From Ditylenchus dipsaci (lineage: Eukaryota > Nematoda > Chromadorea > Rhabditida > Anguinidae), in contig SADC01000985.1 of NCBI GenBank assembly GCA_004194705.1, positions 82,053-146,052 of the forward strand: a stretch of 64,000 nt of DNA, read 5' to 3'. The translations under genes and the position numbers were made by a program. Positions 32,700 to 43,445 of this stretch are shown piece by piece. The notes under the pieces were generated by a model. That model saw only the letters and a program-made list of their open reading frames with translations. It had not been told where the DNA came from and made no database searches. Each line of letters begins with the position of its first letter. Positions within the stretch are counted from its first letter, which is position 1.

Positions 32700-33107
32700 G
32701 AAGCTGAAATTCAAAAAACATCAAACGATTTCAAATTCCATGCACTCCCACCCAGGGCTGTCACCAAAATTTTCGATATTGTTCTGCAACTGAAGTTTTT
32801 TACAATTTTCATTAAGATAATCGTTCAGAAACCTCATACCAAAATATAACGCTGCTTCTTGGCGTCATTTTCAGTATATGACTATAAATGATCATGTGGA
32901 TTAAATTTCTAATTTGCACCAAATTTTTTTTGCACCAAAATAAAATCTTTTTGCACCAAAAAACATTATATTTGCACCAAAAGGATTCAATTTGCACCAA
33001 AAAAGATCTAATTTGCACCAAATTTTTTTTGCACCAAAATAAAATCTTTTTGCACCAAAATAAAATTTTTTTGCACCAAAAAGAAATTTTTTTTGCACCA
33101 GGTAATC
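32700..33107 (-). mobile_element. Second GGTGCAAA foldback element, right part
   Basis: The complement of 2221-2890: the core text (GACGCCAAG.AGC, CAATATCGAAAATTTTGGTGACA) followed by an inverted array of TTTGCACCAAAA units. The terminal GGATATGG tip is missing at the right border. Together with 30033-30680 it is one element, split by about 2 kb of later insertions. Confidence 0.82.
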
Positions 33108-33109
33108 TT

Positions 33110-33390
33110 TTGATGAGGTTCGGAAATTTAAATTTTGAACCATCACAAACCGAAGCAGTCTTATTTTCAAAACCAAACAAAGCGTTTAAAGTACATTTTA
33201 TTGATGCACCTCGGTCTTCCCCACCTATCAATTTGGCTTGGAGGACCAAGGCAACTTTTATTTAATGTTTTTTTCAGTAAAAATTTTTCGTATTGGTCCC
33301 CCAAGCTAAATTGACTGGTGGGGGTGGTCCGAGTTGACTGGTGGTGGAAATACAGTGTTTAACCCATGTTATTTGCACAGTTTTTCGAAC
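33110..33390. other. No gene seen
   Basis: Contains GGTCCCCCAAGCTAAATTGACTGGTGG-like text, but no supported feature. Confidence 0.45.
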
Positions 33391-33394
33391 GCAA

Positions 33395-33545
33395 TGCCAA
33401 ATGGAAGCTTTGGTACGCTAGTCCAGCGGCTTGTTTACGTCTTTTTGCAGCTGATTTATTTTCGCACCTGATTCACGTTCTTTTACATCTGAATTTCGTC
33501 CTTTTGCAGCTGATTTTTGTCTTTTTACAGCTGACTTGGTCATAC
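33395..33545. repeat. TTTTGCAGCTGATTT tandem array
   Basis: Five or six units of about 24-27 bp (CTTTTTGCAGCTGATTTATTTT, CTTTTGCAGCTGATTTTTGT, CTTTTTACAGCTGACTT). No inverted partner array was found, so it may be a solo terminus of another foldback element. Confidence 0.7.
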
Positions 33546-33707
33546 ACTTGTAATAACCTATTTTTATGTTTTGAATGAATGACTGAAAAGTCTTATTTAT
33601 TTTGAATAAAAAAATTCAAACTTAGTCAAAAATTTTGATACGTCAAGTGCGTACGTCAAGTAGTGAGGACCAAGACAATTTCTTTAATCACAGATATATT
33701 TTTTGTT

Positions 33708-33738
33708 TATTTATTTATTTATTTATTTATTTATTTCT
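33708..33738. repeat. (ATTT)n microsatellite
   Basis: About eight perfect TTTA units. Confidence 0.95.
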
Positions 33739-33739
33739 A

Positions 33740-34515
33740 CTCATAAAAATTTAATTTTTTTTAGTAATAATTGATCTTCAATTCTTTGATAGTTTTCACA
33801 ATTAAATTCTCAGAAACAAACTTAGAATTTTGAAATTTATCGAATAATTAACCTTTGGCATTTGCATTGTTTTTTTTGCTAATGAACCTACAAATAAGCT
33901 TGACCTTTTTTTATGAATACAAACTCATAAAAAAGAAAAATGGACACGGCAATCACTATCCAATGTTTTTGCTTGGCCCTGGTGCGATTGACTACGCCTT
34001 GGACGATATCCCAGTATTATGTCAAAATCATACATCTAACTGGGTCACAAAACAATCGTGATCAAGTGGAGTCTTTCTATATAATTTGGTCGCTACTGCC
34101 GTATAACCACCCAAAAATAGGCGGAAGTACACTAATTGGGGTAGCCTAAAGGTGCATTTTTTCAAGGTCTAATAAGGGAATATCAACAGTGGGTAACGCT
34201 GATATGGATATGGGTCATATACAATTCCATAGCTTTTTTTATGCCGAATCACGCTGAGTATGCCGTTTGGGCTAACCTGAAGAAAAATTTGACTTGGCAC
34301 GAAAATTAAAAATTTTTACTTTTATATAGAAATAAAGCCGAATTCTAAGGAAAGCTCAGTTTTTATTGACAGTACGTCAATTTTAAGGCCAGATTTGTGC
34401 TCAGCGTAATCGATTTATTTATAGAAGTATTATTATTGATATGGAATGAGCTCATCAGAAATTCGAAATTTTGCCTTGGTCTACCCTTATATAATTATTT
34501 TTTAAAATCACAAAG
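33740..34515. other. No gene seen
   Basis: Short overlapping open frames at 33855-34149 show no known motif. Confidence 0.45.
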
Positions 34516-34529
34516 AGGACCAAGCAAAA

Positions 34530-35564
34530 GAGTAATACTTTTTTCTAGCGTCAAAAGACGCTTTTCTAGCGCCAAAATACTTTTTTCTAGCGTCAAAAGT
34601 TTTCTAGCGTCAAAATACGTTTTTCTAGCGTCAAAATACGCTATTCTAGCGTCAAAATACGCTATTCTAGCGTCAAAATACGCTATTCTAGCGTCAAATT
34701 GTGTTCTCATATGCCATTTCTTGTTTCTATGTGTTTCACGGGTGTTCATTATTAATTTCAGTTGATCAGCCAACATGGAAGCCTTCATTGAGATTGGACA
34801 AGTGAGAAAGCGTCAATTTGGTCTGAACTATCATCCTATCTCCCACTTTAAAGATGAAAACTGCCTCGAACAATGGATGCAGCTGAACAAAGGATCGTGG
34901 ACCAAGTTCGTGTTTATTTGTTTTGTCTGGTATGTCTGGTAGTTCTGTCTGGTATGGTCAACGCCTCTTATCCAACAGCTACAGCGAAACTCGGTAACTA
35001 TACTTTAGCTGCTGTTACTGTTTGGCCTACTGTGAAGAGGAGGATGTGCTATGTCCATATGTTTTGTTTTCATTTTTATCGCTTTGTTCTTGGAATGTGG
35101 TATTTGGAATAAAAGTTGTCTGGTCTGAATCATGTGGCGTAGAGTATAATTTTGAAGATGTGGGAATAGGGATTGAGTAGGATGAAAAGGAAATAAAACA
35201 GGAAATAACGACCACATCTTTGACAGTGGAAGTTTTGAAGGTAGAAAGAAGTATTTTTATGGCAGAAAAAGCTATTACATGGCAGAAAAGCATTTTCACG
35301 GCAAAAATTCATTTTGATGGCAGATGAAAAGGGTCTGGCTTTTGACGCTAGAATAGCGTATTTTGACGCTAGAATGGCGTATTTTGACGCTAGAAAAATT
35401 TTGACGCTAGAAAAAAGTATTTTGACGCTAGAAAAATTTTGACGCTAGAAAAAAGTATTTTGACGCTAGAATGGCGTATTTTGACGCTAGAAAAATTTTG
35501 ACGCTAGAAAAAAGTATTTTGACGCTAGAAAAGCGTCTTTTGACGCTAAAAGAAAGTACCACCC
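34530..35564. mobile_element. MULE/FB-like element with CTAGCGTCAAAATACG arrays
   Basis: Direct repeats CAAGCAAAA (CCAAGCAAAA if ten bases are counted) flank it at 34521-34529 and 35565-35573, a 9-10 bp target duplication of MULE type. The left terminus is six to seven units of TTTTCTAGCGTCAAAATACG. The right terminus is about eleven inverted units TTTTGACGCTAGAAAA. A small spliced-looking exon (34762-34909) lies inside. A further run of ATGGCAGAAAAG units is at 35258-35330. Confidence 0.85.
34762..34909 (+). CDS. Exon-like open stretch inside the MULE-like element
   Basis: After the acceptor ATTAATTTCAG, an ATG at 34775 opens MEAFIEIGQVRKRQFGLNYH, followed by a stretch with HFKDENC and QWMQLNKGSWTKF up to a possible donor GTGTTT. 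It reads as normal protein, unlike the surrounding array peptides. No domain is recognised. It may be a remnant of the element's own gene or a captured exon. Confidence 0.4.
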
Positions 35565-35732
35565 CAAGCAAAACCCGTATTATTTGATAACCTAATTTCA
35601 TTTTTTTAAAATATCAATTTTATAAGTGAACGGACCATGATGAACATGAATCTGGCCTTAGAATCAACAGACTGTCAATAAAAATAGGTTGTCAATAGTC
35701 AACCAGTAAGATTCCATGCCTTGATTGTAGTA

Positions 35733-35980
35733 CAGTCGACTCTCGATAAACCGCCACCCCCAAAAGTTCGTTCCCACCTTGGGTCCGACACTTTTTTTAC
35801 CTCGATTTTTGAAATATTTTGCCAAACCTGATTCGTCAGTCTAATCCGAAATATCGCAAGGATTCTGATTTTACCGGTCGTTTTTCGGAATGGTAACATT
35901 TTTGCCGTAAAGACCCGCGCCTCTCGATAAACCGCCACCCTTTTCTGAAAATAGGGTGGCGGTTTATCGAGAGTCGACTG
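35733..35980. mobile_element. Tigger/pogo-type MITE (CAGTCGACTCTCGATAAACC)
   Basis: CAGTCGACTCTCGATAAACC and its exact complement are the tips, flanked by TA at 35731-35732 and 35981-35982. 248 bp. The CGATAAACCGCCACCC motif is present again inside. The CAGTC..CTC tip style matches the elements at 39908, 49466 and 52853. Confidence 0.93.
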
Positions 35981-35989
35981 TACAGAGTT

Positions 35990-37180
35990 TTTTTGTAGTA
36001 AAGATTCTAGCATAGAGGTGGTAGTAAAAGAAAGCGTGAGAAATCACATAAATTTTTTCTCACGTATTTTCGATTGGGAATGTTTACACTTTTATCGTGA
36101 AATCATGCAGAAAAAGAAGTCCACGCGTTTGCGTGTGAATAATCACGCATTTCTCCACCTTTTCCAAATTTTTGTGAATTTTTGTCTTTAAGTGGGTTAG
36201 TACATTATTTTTAGCTCATTATTGTGCATGAAAAGTGTACCAAACCTTTTATACGATCAAACACTGGCATTGAAATATTAAACAAAACTAGGTATTACGC
36301 TAACTTCAATTGCAACATTATGTGTTGCATTGTGAGATTTCAGTATTCACGCCATTATTTTTTCGAAGTTATTTTAAGGTTTGGCATACAGTAAATATAT
36401 GTCCTTTAATGGTAAATCCGGTGCTGCAGACACCAAAAATACTTCTTAGGGATCTCCTCAGAGGGGGTGGTTCCAACCCTTATGTTGTGGAGTGTGGAAA
36501 AGAGAAGTTAGTTTTATTTAGCTAAAATGGGAGCAACTTAACAGCTAGTTCGTGCAAGAACACGATAATGAAAATAAAGCAAAAGCCAAACGGCTAACAT
36601 AAAAACACAAACTACGAATATATTATCTCCGCAAAGATCAAGCAATGGGGTGGGTAGGGCAATAGGCAATAGGGGTACACACAAGCGAATAGGTGGTGAG
36701 AATGTGGTAAGTTGGTGGCTGGCCAGTAAACACATAGGGGCAATATACACAAATAGAGAGGGATAAGCTGGCTGCTGGGAGAGAGTCTGGAATGTGGTTG
36801 GTGGTGCGGCAAATTGCCCTTCGACCCGATTCTTCTCAGAGACTAACAAACACCTAAAATAACTAAACTCAACAGTACATTTGTTGGCTTATTTTAACAA
36901 ACTTTCACCTTCATTAAGCCTAAGTTTGAAAACAAATAGCATAAAGAATAAAAAAATTAAAAAAGGCGAGAATTCAAAACCACAAGCGTTCAAGGGAAGG
37001 GAGGCTCGAGTTCTTAATTGAAAAAAATTGTAGCGAGCAGATGACAGGAGCAGGTTTCTGAAAACACGTGAATTCTGGCAAAGGTCGAAACTTATATTCT
37101 CATGTCAATGATATATCACCGAAAAGCAATAAATGAGACGCTCAAAGTGCTTTATTCATTAAAAAAAATACTATTGCGCC
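35990..37180. other. No gene seen
   Basis: AT-rich. The minus-strand frames at 36538-36849 are overlapping and without motif. Confidence 0.5.
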
Positions 37181-37189
37181 GGCAATTTC

Positions 37190-37575
37190 CTAGCGGGCAG
37201 CAAAGAATTGCGCAATTTCAAACTGCGCAAAGTTCGAGTTGCTCGAATGCAGATTGCGCAAATGCATATTGCGTAAATCCAAATTGCACGAAAATCAAAT
37301 TGTGCAAATTAAATCAATTCACCGAATTTCGTCTCGAAAACTGGCATGTCGGATTGTTATAGATGACACAGTACGCAAGTGTGAATGGAACCACGGTTTT
37401 GATTCAAGATGTATGCGCCTATTTTCAGTCGTAACAATCTTTAGCCTTATCAGGATTTTTCTCAATTTGCATTTGCGCAATATGCATTCGCAGAATTCAA
37501 TTTTGGCGCAATTTGAACATTGCGCAATTTGAACTTTGCGTAGTTTGAAATTGCGCAATCATTCGCTGCCCCACT
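37190..37575. mobile_element. Foldback element with AATTGCGCAATTT arrays
   Basis: GGGCAGCAAAGAATTGCGCAA and its counterpart TTGCGCAATCATTCGCTGCCC are the ends. Next to each is a run of 14-bp units AATTGCGCAAATTC or TTTGAAATTGCGCA, inverted between sides. The palindromic core is TTGCGCAA. The open frames crossing it are array by-products. Confidence 0.82.
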
Positions 37576-37859
37576 CAGTCCGTGCTCAAGGAGACTCTTT
37601 TTTTTATCGCTTATGTAAATCAATTAGCTATAGCCTAATAAAGAAGCTTTGGGAAATCAGGAACGTGTCAGCCGCTTCTATTCAAACTTATAAATCGTAC
37701 GGCTGTTTTGCCATATAAAAAGAAATATCGAATCCCACTTTGAATTGTACAAGAAATCGAATCTACTCGTAAAAATTTCAGCACGCAAAAATAGGGGTGG
37801 TAAAATGCGTGGGAACTCCTACGGAGACGCGTGGAGAAAAATCGTGGGACTTTTTTATG

Positions 37860-38700
37860 GTGGCAAAAAATGGTGGGTGCTCAAGTGGAATCGGTAGAGC
37901 TCGTGGCAGTTAAGAAAACGTTTCAAACAGCTTTGCAAATATTGCTTCTACGCTGAGATCCAGACCCTCAAAGTCGAGAGGGGGGAACGCTCATCAGAGC
38001 GGGGGCGCTTATTAGAGGAAATACGGCATATTTTCAGAAGGCATAAGTTTTGAAGGGGAAGGGGAGAGGGTATTCCATACTATGGTCAAAAATTGCTATT
38101 GTGTTAGTACATAAGTTCACGGTATGTTTCAAACATCGCACAAATGTGCAATAGGGCATCGTACCGAATCTAAATTTTGTTAGTTAATTTGAAACAAAAT
38201 TTTTAGATGGGTTTCAAAAGTCTAATTTTCATTTTCAAGTTAATTTTCAAGCTAATGTAATATATTTCAATTTTTTTTGAAAGTTATGCCTATATTCAGG
38301 CTGCTTCAAAAAAGCGACAAAATTTCACAGAAAAATAAGAAAAAAATTCAAATTCCGTACAAAACAGAATGCCACATCGAGTTTGCGACTTTTTAGTTAT
38401 GACACACTGTGACTTGTGAAGTTCTTCAACAAATTTATTCGCTCTATTTATTTTTTGGCCGCGCAATTTTCCGGCGCTTATTTTTTGGTGCGCGTTGTGG
38501 TGAAAACTATGAGTATTTAAAAGAATTCCCTAAATCCGACTCATTGTAGGATCTCAGAAGTTTCTATTCTAGCAAACCTCTTAGGAGTATTCGATCGGAT
38601 TTTGGTTGGCTAAGCCTCTGGCTCGGCAAGACATAAGCCTTAAAAACAGGCTAAAAAGTGCAGGACCCTAGACGTCCTTTTGATCTGGAATTGACTGTAC
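37860..38700 (+). repeat. Copy of the large foldback arm (15235-20835)
   Basis: Starts inside a CCGTAT MITE (GCTCAAGTGGAATCGGTAGAGC, ending AGAGGAAATACGG) and follows 18480-19140 through CAAAACAGAATGCCACA, GGCCGCGCAATTTTCCGGC and GATCTGGAATTGACTGTAC. Confidence 0.85.
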
Positions 38701-39130
38701 TGAATACATGCTTCACAAAATTCAGTTTTATTTACATTTAATATCATCGTAATTGCTGCAAGTAAAAAGAGAAACGATATTTGACACAGTTACAAGCATA
38801 CACAAAAACTGACTACTATTACAGTGAATACTCGATACTTATTCAGTTGTGACCGCTTTTTTAAAATTTATTGTGAATTATGTTCAAGCATCCTCTAAAT
38901 TAAAAATGCGTGCCTGTTTTTTTATAAAGTACGAAAAATGATTTCTTTAAGTGTATGAATATTAAGAGAATTAGTGGATGTTAAAACAAATTTACGATAA
39001 CTTATAAGAATGCGGCAAAGGTTGATTGCACAGCACCACAAAGGAAAACAAAGTTAAGTGGATTGAACTCATAACATAGCAGCAATATACACAAGCACTT
39101 AAATGCACTTTATGAAACAATCAACCAGTT
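38695..39130 (-). repeat. Dispersed repeat R, copy 3 (inverted)
   Basis: The complement of 9640-10050 and 21000-21420: GTTGATTGCACAGCACCACAAAGG, GCAATATACACAAGCACTT, AATATCATCGTAATTGCTGCAAG. Confidence 0.78.
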
Positions 39131-39820
39131 CATTCTGGATACAGTTACCACAATATTGTCGCAAACGCGTATTGTTCGAATATCTTCAAATATCTATACT
39201 TGATTAAAAATTTATATTTTTAAAACACATCTTCTTAAACTTTTTAAGCAACTTATTAGCGATGTTATTAATTTATGTTGAAATCATAGAGTTTTTTCTG
39301 AGTGAGTTTTTCTGTGAGATGTTTTTTCTTTTATCATTATGCCAAATAACCAGAACCTACAATTCAAATAAGTTTTGCAAGGTAACATGTATAAAGAACG
39401 AATATATATATTCAAGCTTTTTCAATTTGGACTTGTGGGTGTTAGGCACTATTTTCTTAAAGTCACTCAAAAGATGACTTAAACCCATAATATTTTATCC
39501 AAATCACATAAATAGTTAACTCGAATTCGCGGTAAAATCTTGGCTCAGGAACTAGCCATAAAACGATTCACACAAATTCTACCTAGGGTTCTAGTGCAGA
39601 ATCGGTTGCCGAAATATGGCTTCGTTCCCCCTGTTGATTTTTTTAGAATTTTGCCTTGGTCCCCCTGTTGATTTTTTGTAGATAATATTGAGTTTTTATG
39701 TAAAAAAAAGCATTTTGAGGGCGCAAATCACCTACAGCCATAGAAAAATTGAAGTTAAAAAAATCAAGAATAAGTAAAAAGAACAAAATAGTAATTTGAA
39801 TTGGCGCTCGATTTCCAACT
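39131..39820. other. No gene seen
   Basis: One 71-residue open frame (39262-39477) without motif. CCCCCTGTTGATTTTTT occurs twice at 39626-39676. Confidence 0.45.
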
Positions 39821-40275
39821 ATTTTAGGGGGATACCCTAAAATAGGGGAGCCTTAAGAAGCGTACACACTCATTTGGGCGCCCTCATTTGCGCGTCATTA
39901 TCATATACAGTCTACTCTCGATATAGTGCACTCTCGATATAGTGTAACTCTCGATACAGTGTATGTTTTTTACGACTTGGTTGGTTAATTTAAAAACATA
40001 AGGAACCATACCTTCGATATAGTGCACTCTCGATACAGTGTAACTCCGATATAGTGTATATTTTTTGCGGTCCCGACAAAGAAAACAGCTCTCGATAAAG
40101 TGTATATTTCTAATTTTATTGAAATTGCTGTCTCTAAAATGTAAATTTATCCGTTTTTTGCAAATTGAGCAATAAGTACTGAAAAAGAGTGAGGTTTGAT
40201 TACTTTGAACTAGAAGAAATCAGTAATAGAAGTTGCCAAAAATAAAAGCGCCAAATTCATTAATAAGGGGGTACG

Positions 40276-40545
40276 ATGAGCTACAATTGGATTCTTGGAT
40301 CTATTTTGCCGAGGTTGAAAGAACCGAAAAGAAATGTAGTGAAGGGCAGTGAAGGTGAAACAATTAAGAGACGGTTGAAAGCTTATAGAGCGTTTGATTT
40401 TGCCAGTCATTATATAAAACAGCATTCTGATGATCATGAGGTGCTTAGTTTTGCCGATATTTTTACGAAGATAGGCGAAAAACAGAAACATGATAATGTA
40501 ATGGCTTGTTTACTTGGCTTGTATATGGCTTGTTGTTCGAGTTAG
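40276..40545 (+). pseudogene. Transposon-encoded C-terminal fragment in the Tigger-like element
   Basis: An ATG at 40276 opens about 75 natural-looking residues (RRLKAYRAFDFASHYI, DDHEVLSFADIFTKI). Then the frame runs into the foldback MITE at about 40530. Its position near the end of a CAGTC element suggests the transposase tail, where pogo-like proteins often have an acidic helical end. I cannot confirm this by motif. Confidence 0.45.
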
Positions 40546-40910
40546 AGTCAGAGTTCGATTTAGAGTCCGGGTTTTTGATTACGTGAACACCTCTGATCCG
40601 AACTCGAACTCTAACTCGAGGGTGTTGACGTACCTCGAGTTCGAGGTCGAATTTGAAGGTGATGATGCATATAACTCGGATTCCCTTGTAGTAAACGGCC
40701 TGAAAACTAACTTTAGTGGCTTTTGACCGCTCAGGGGCGAAATTCTGAGCCATCTGAGCTATATACATAAGCACGTTCAAGCGCGACCTCGAACTCTAAC
40801 TCGATGTACGTGAACACCTTCGAGTTAGAGTTCGGATTTTTGAGTACATGAACACCTCTTATCCGAACTCGAACTCTAACACTAACTCGAACAACGTGAA
40901 AAAGCCATAA
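40527..40910. mobile_element. Foldback MITE with CGAACTCTAACTCGA arms
   Basis: TTGTTCGAGTTAGAGTCAGAG to CTCTAACACTAACTCGAACAA. Inside, GAACTCGAACTCTAACTCGA and TTTTTGA.TACATGAACACCTC occur in both orientations. The VRVRVRV-rich open frames at 40463-40964 are translations of this repeat. Confidence 0.85.
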
Positions 40911-41547
40911 ATGTACATCAAAATGACCAGTTACTTCTCGTCTAACCGTTAATTCATTTCTCACATGGTACCATTATTATTTTTGTCGAATAAAATATCT
41001 TTTTGATTTGGGGTTTAGGTCATTAAGGCGAAAACTCTCGATATAGTGTACAACATTGACTGTTTGTTGGGAAACCTTCGATATAGTGTACTCTCGATAT
41101 AGTGTAACTCTCGATATAGTGTACATTTTTCCAGTCCCCGCGCACTACACTGTATCGAGAGTGGACTATAGTGATTTTTGATCAATTAAAAAGACTGAAA
41201 AAGCTATGTTAACCTCCGGGCAAGCATGTAAACCATCGAGTACCTGCCTAAAGGAGTATTTAGCTCCACAATCCAAAATTTTTAGATATTGTCAAAAATA
41301 ATTAAAAACCATTGTATCGTACACAAAACTAAGAGTTGAACATAGTTTAATAATACCCATACAGCAATTTTACTTGAAAAAAAACGCACGTTTCGAGGTA
41401 GTACTTAAAACAGTATCTATCTAAATAATTTTGACACCGGTGTAATTGCTCCTTCTCCCTCAATCCTCGGCGTGAAGTGTTACTTTTACCACTTGGATCA
41501 TGAACGATAAACGACACAACTTGCGGCCATATACTTAGAACTCATTA

Positions 41548-41870
41548 ACCAAGTGGTCGTTCACTTGGATCAAAAAAAATTTCGTGTTTTTCGAGTTCCG
41601 AAACAATTTTTCTGCACTAATTGAAGCATGCTGAAGATGGTTTGACAATGGTAAAATCACGTTTTATCGAAAAATTTTTGATTTATTGCTAATGATTGAT
41701 TTTGATAAATCAATAACACGAAAATTTCTTGATGAAACGTGAATTAATCACTGTCAAACCATCTTCAGCATGCTCCAATTAGTGCAGAAAAATTGTTTCG
41801 AAACCCGAAAAATAAAATTTTTTTTGATGCATATGCACGACTACTTGGTTTTGTTGGTACATGAAACATC
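41548..41870. mobile_element. Foldback MITE family K, copy C
   Basis: ACCAAGTGGTCGTTCACTTGG, TTTTCTGCACTAATTGAAGCATGCTGAAGATGGTTTGACA and the complements CTGTCAAACCATCTTCAGCATGCTCCAATTAGTGCAG, ending GACTACTTGGTTTTGTTGG. Confidence 0.85.
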
Positions 41871-42954
41871 TAACGAAACTGTAACATAGAAAAAATATAA
41901 TTTGAACAGAAACCGTTGTGAACTGTCCTTTTACCTAGAAAAATTTCACTACAATTTCGGTTGGACCACGGGGTTAATTAACCGAGGATGAATTGGTCGA
42001 GGATCGCTATGAGTAGATCTGAACTATTGAAAGTAGATCTCGACCATTGAAAGTGGATCTGGACCACTGAGCTTGGAGGTTAAAAATCACGGTTGAGGTT
42101 GAAAATCACTATATAATAATGGCGACCAAATGAAGGCGCCAAACGAGGGCGCCCAAATGAGTTGCGCCCAAATGAGGGCACCCAAATGAGGGTGCCCAAA
42201 TGAGTACGAACCTTAAGAAGGGTTTCCCCCTATTTTAGGGGAAAACCTAAAATAGGGTTAAAACAAAATAGGGTTTTTGCTTCAAAACGCCGCTAAAAAT
42301 AAAGATTTTTTTTCCTATGAAACCCTAAAAAGCCGTTTTAGGGGTGTTTGCAGTTCCTGTTGTCAACTAGGGATGGCATCCAAATACTTCAGTTTACATT
42401 TTTAGCAAAGGGTAATCTTTTTTTTTTGGGGCAAATTTACTTTTTTTTGGAGCAAATGCACTTTGGGGCAAATTTATTTTTTTTTGGGGCAAATATACTT
42501 TTTCTTGAGGCAAATTTACTTTTTTTTGGGGCAAATTTACTTTTTTTTGGAGCAAATGCACTTTGGGGCAAATTTACTTTTTTTCGGGGCAAATATACTT
42601 TTTTTTGGGGCCGATGGGTTTGGGGCGGATATACTTTTTTGGGGCAAATATACTTTTTTTTGGGGCAAATTTATTTTTTTTTGTGGCAAATATACTTTTT
42701 TTCGGGGCAAATAAACTTATTTGGGGGCAACTTCTTTTAAAGAAATGTACTTTTTTTGTCGAAGAAAAATGATAATTTCAGGTGAAATTTCTGTTTTTTA
42801 CACATTTTATACCCAAATAGTTCACCTTTTGCATTTTTTTGTAAGACTTTTTTTTATATCAATTATTCTCAACCATTTGAAATGTCACATTGAAAGCTTA
42901 AATTATACATATTAAACCCCAAAAAAACCTGGAAGCTAGATAATTAAATAATGA

Positions 42955-43105
42955 TCACCGTAGTTATTCTGATGGAAACCCTCTCCTTATTAGTAACCCC
43001 CCTTTATGATTATGGTCTCAGAATTAAGGTCATTTCTGATTGACAATTTCAAGAATTTCAGAGGATATAAAAATAAGCAGCCCCGGAGTTTCTATTAAAA
43101 TAAAT
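42955..43105. mobile_element. Probable CCGTAT-type MITE, diverged
   Basis: CCGTAGTTATTCTGATGGAAACCC at one end and GAGTTTCTATTAAAATAAATACGG-TA at the other. Weaker than the other copies. It lies in the core of the MULE. Confidence 0.5.
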
Positions 43106-43256
43106 ACGGTATACATATTTTCTTATTTTGGAATACGATTGTATTTATAACATTCGATTAGATTACTTGAGATTCTTGTAAGCTCTTCTGTAATTCCTCA
43201 GCAGTAGTCTTCAAACCGTAGATATACACTCCACCTCAGAAGCTGATATCAATTCA

Positions 43257-43445
43257 ATGTACAATGCTTACTCGCAAAAAACTTTTGAAACTTGGAGTGA
43301 ATACAAAAAAATACGAAATAGTATTTGCATAGTGGAGCCATCTCCAAGATGGCCTGCGCATTATCGCTGCAACTGCAGTCAAGGTTCGAAAAAACAGCAC
43401 TGCAAACATAGTGTAATGATTATGTGCCAACTAAAAACTAGCTAG
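43257..43445 (+). pseudogene. MULE transposase C-terminal exon with SWIM zinc finger
   Basis: SWIM fingers (C-x-C-x(n)-C-x-H) sit after the catalytic domain in MULE transposases and bind zinc. This 62-codon frame has CNCSQGSKKQHCKH, a canonical C-x-C..C-x-H. It is preceded by a WSEYKKIRNSICIVEPSP-type stretch and a Pro/Trp approach (RWPAHYRC) typical of the strand before a SWIM finger. It stops at TAG 43443. No catalytic DDE region is seen, so this is a deletion derivative mobilised, if at all, by a full-length relative elsewhere. Confidence 0.8.

Larger units (their letters stand above)
39908..41168 (+). mobile_element. Tigger/pogo-like element (CAGTCTACTCTCGATATAGTG)
   Basis: The left tip is CAGTCTACTCTCGATATAGTG and the right tip is CACTGTATCGAGAGTGGACTA, with TA on both sides (39906-39907, 41169-41170). 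CTCGATATAGTGTA units are reiterated near both ends. One plus-strand open frame lies inside, interrupted by another foldback element. Confidence 0.88.
39825..42245. mobile_element. Outer TIR element with ACTCATTTGGGCGCCCTC arrays
   Basis: Left: CCCTAAAATAGGGGAGCCTTAAGAAGCGTAC then ACTCATTTGGGCGCCCTCATTTG. Right: CAAATGAGGGCGCCC-type units (about six, 42120-42210), then GTACGAACCTTAAGAAGGG..CCCCTATTTTAGG. Ends are inverted to each other. It is broken by the Tigger-like element 39908-41168 and a family K foldback, and has a small CTATTGAAAGTAGATCT array at 42005-42065. Confidence 0.65.

Noticed and set aside
29763..33110. A complete hAT element from 29763
   Set aside because: No matching right terminus or downstream transposase exons were found.
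33708..33738. Functional significance for the ATTT run
   Set aside because: Ordinary microsatellite.
35027..35312. Serine/threonine-rich minus-strand frames
   Set aside because: Overlapping, motif-free and inside a non-autonomous element.
40463..40964. VRVRVRV / NSNSNS peptides
   Set aside because: Both strands of a foldback MITE built of CGAACTCTAACTCGA give open frames; no independent coding evidence.
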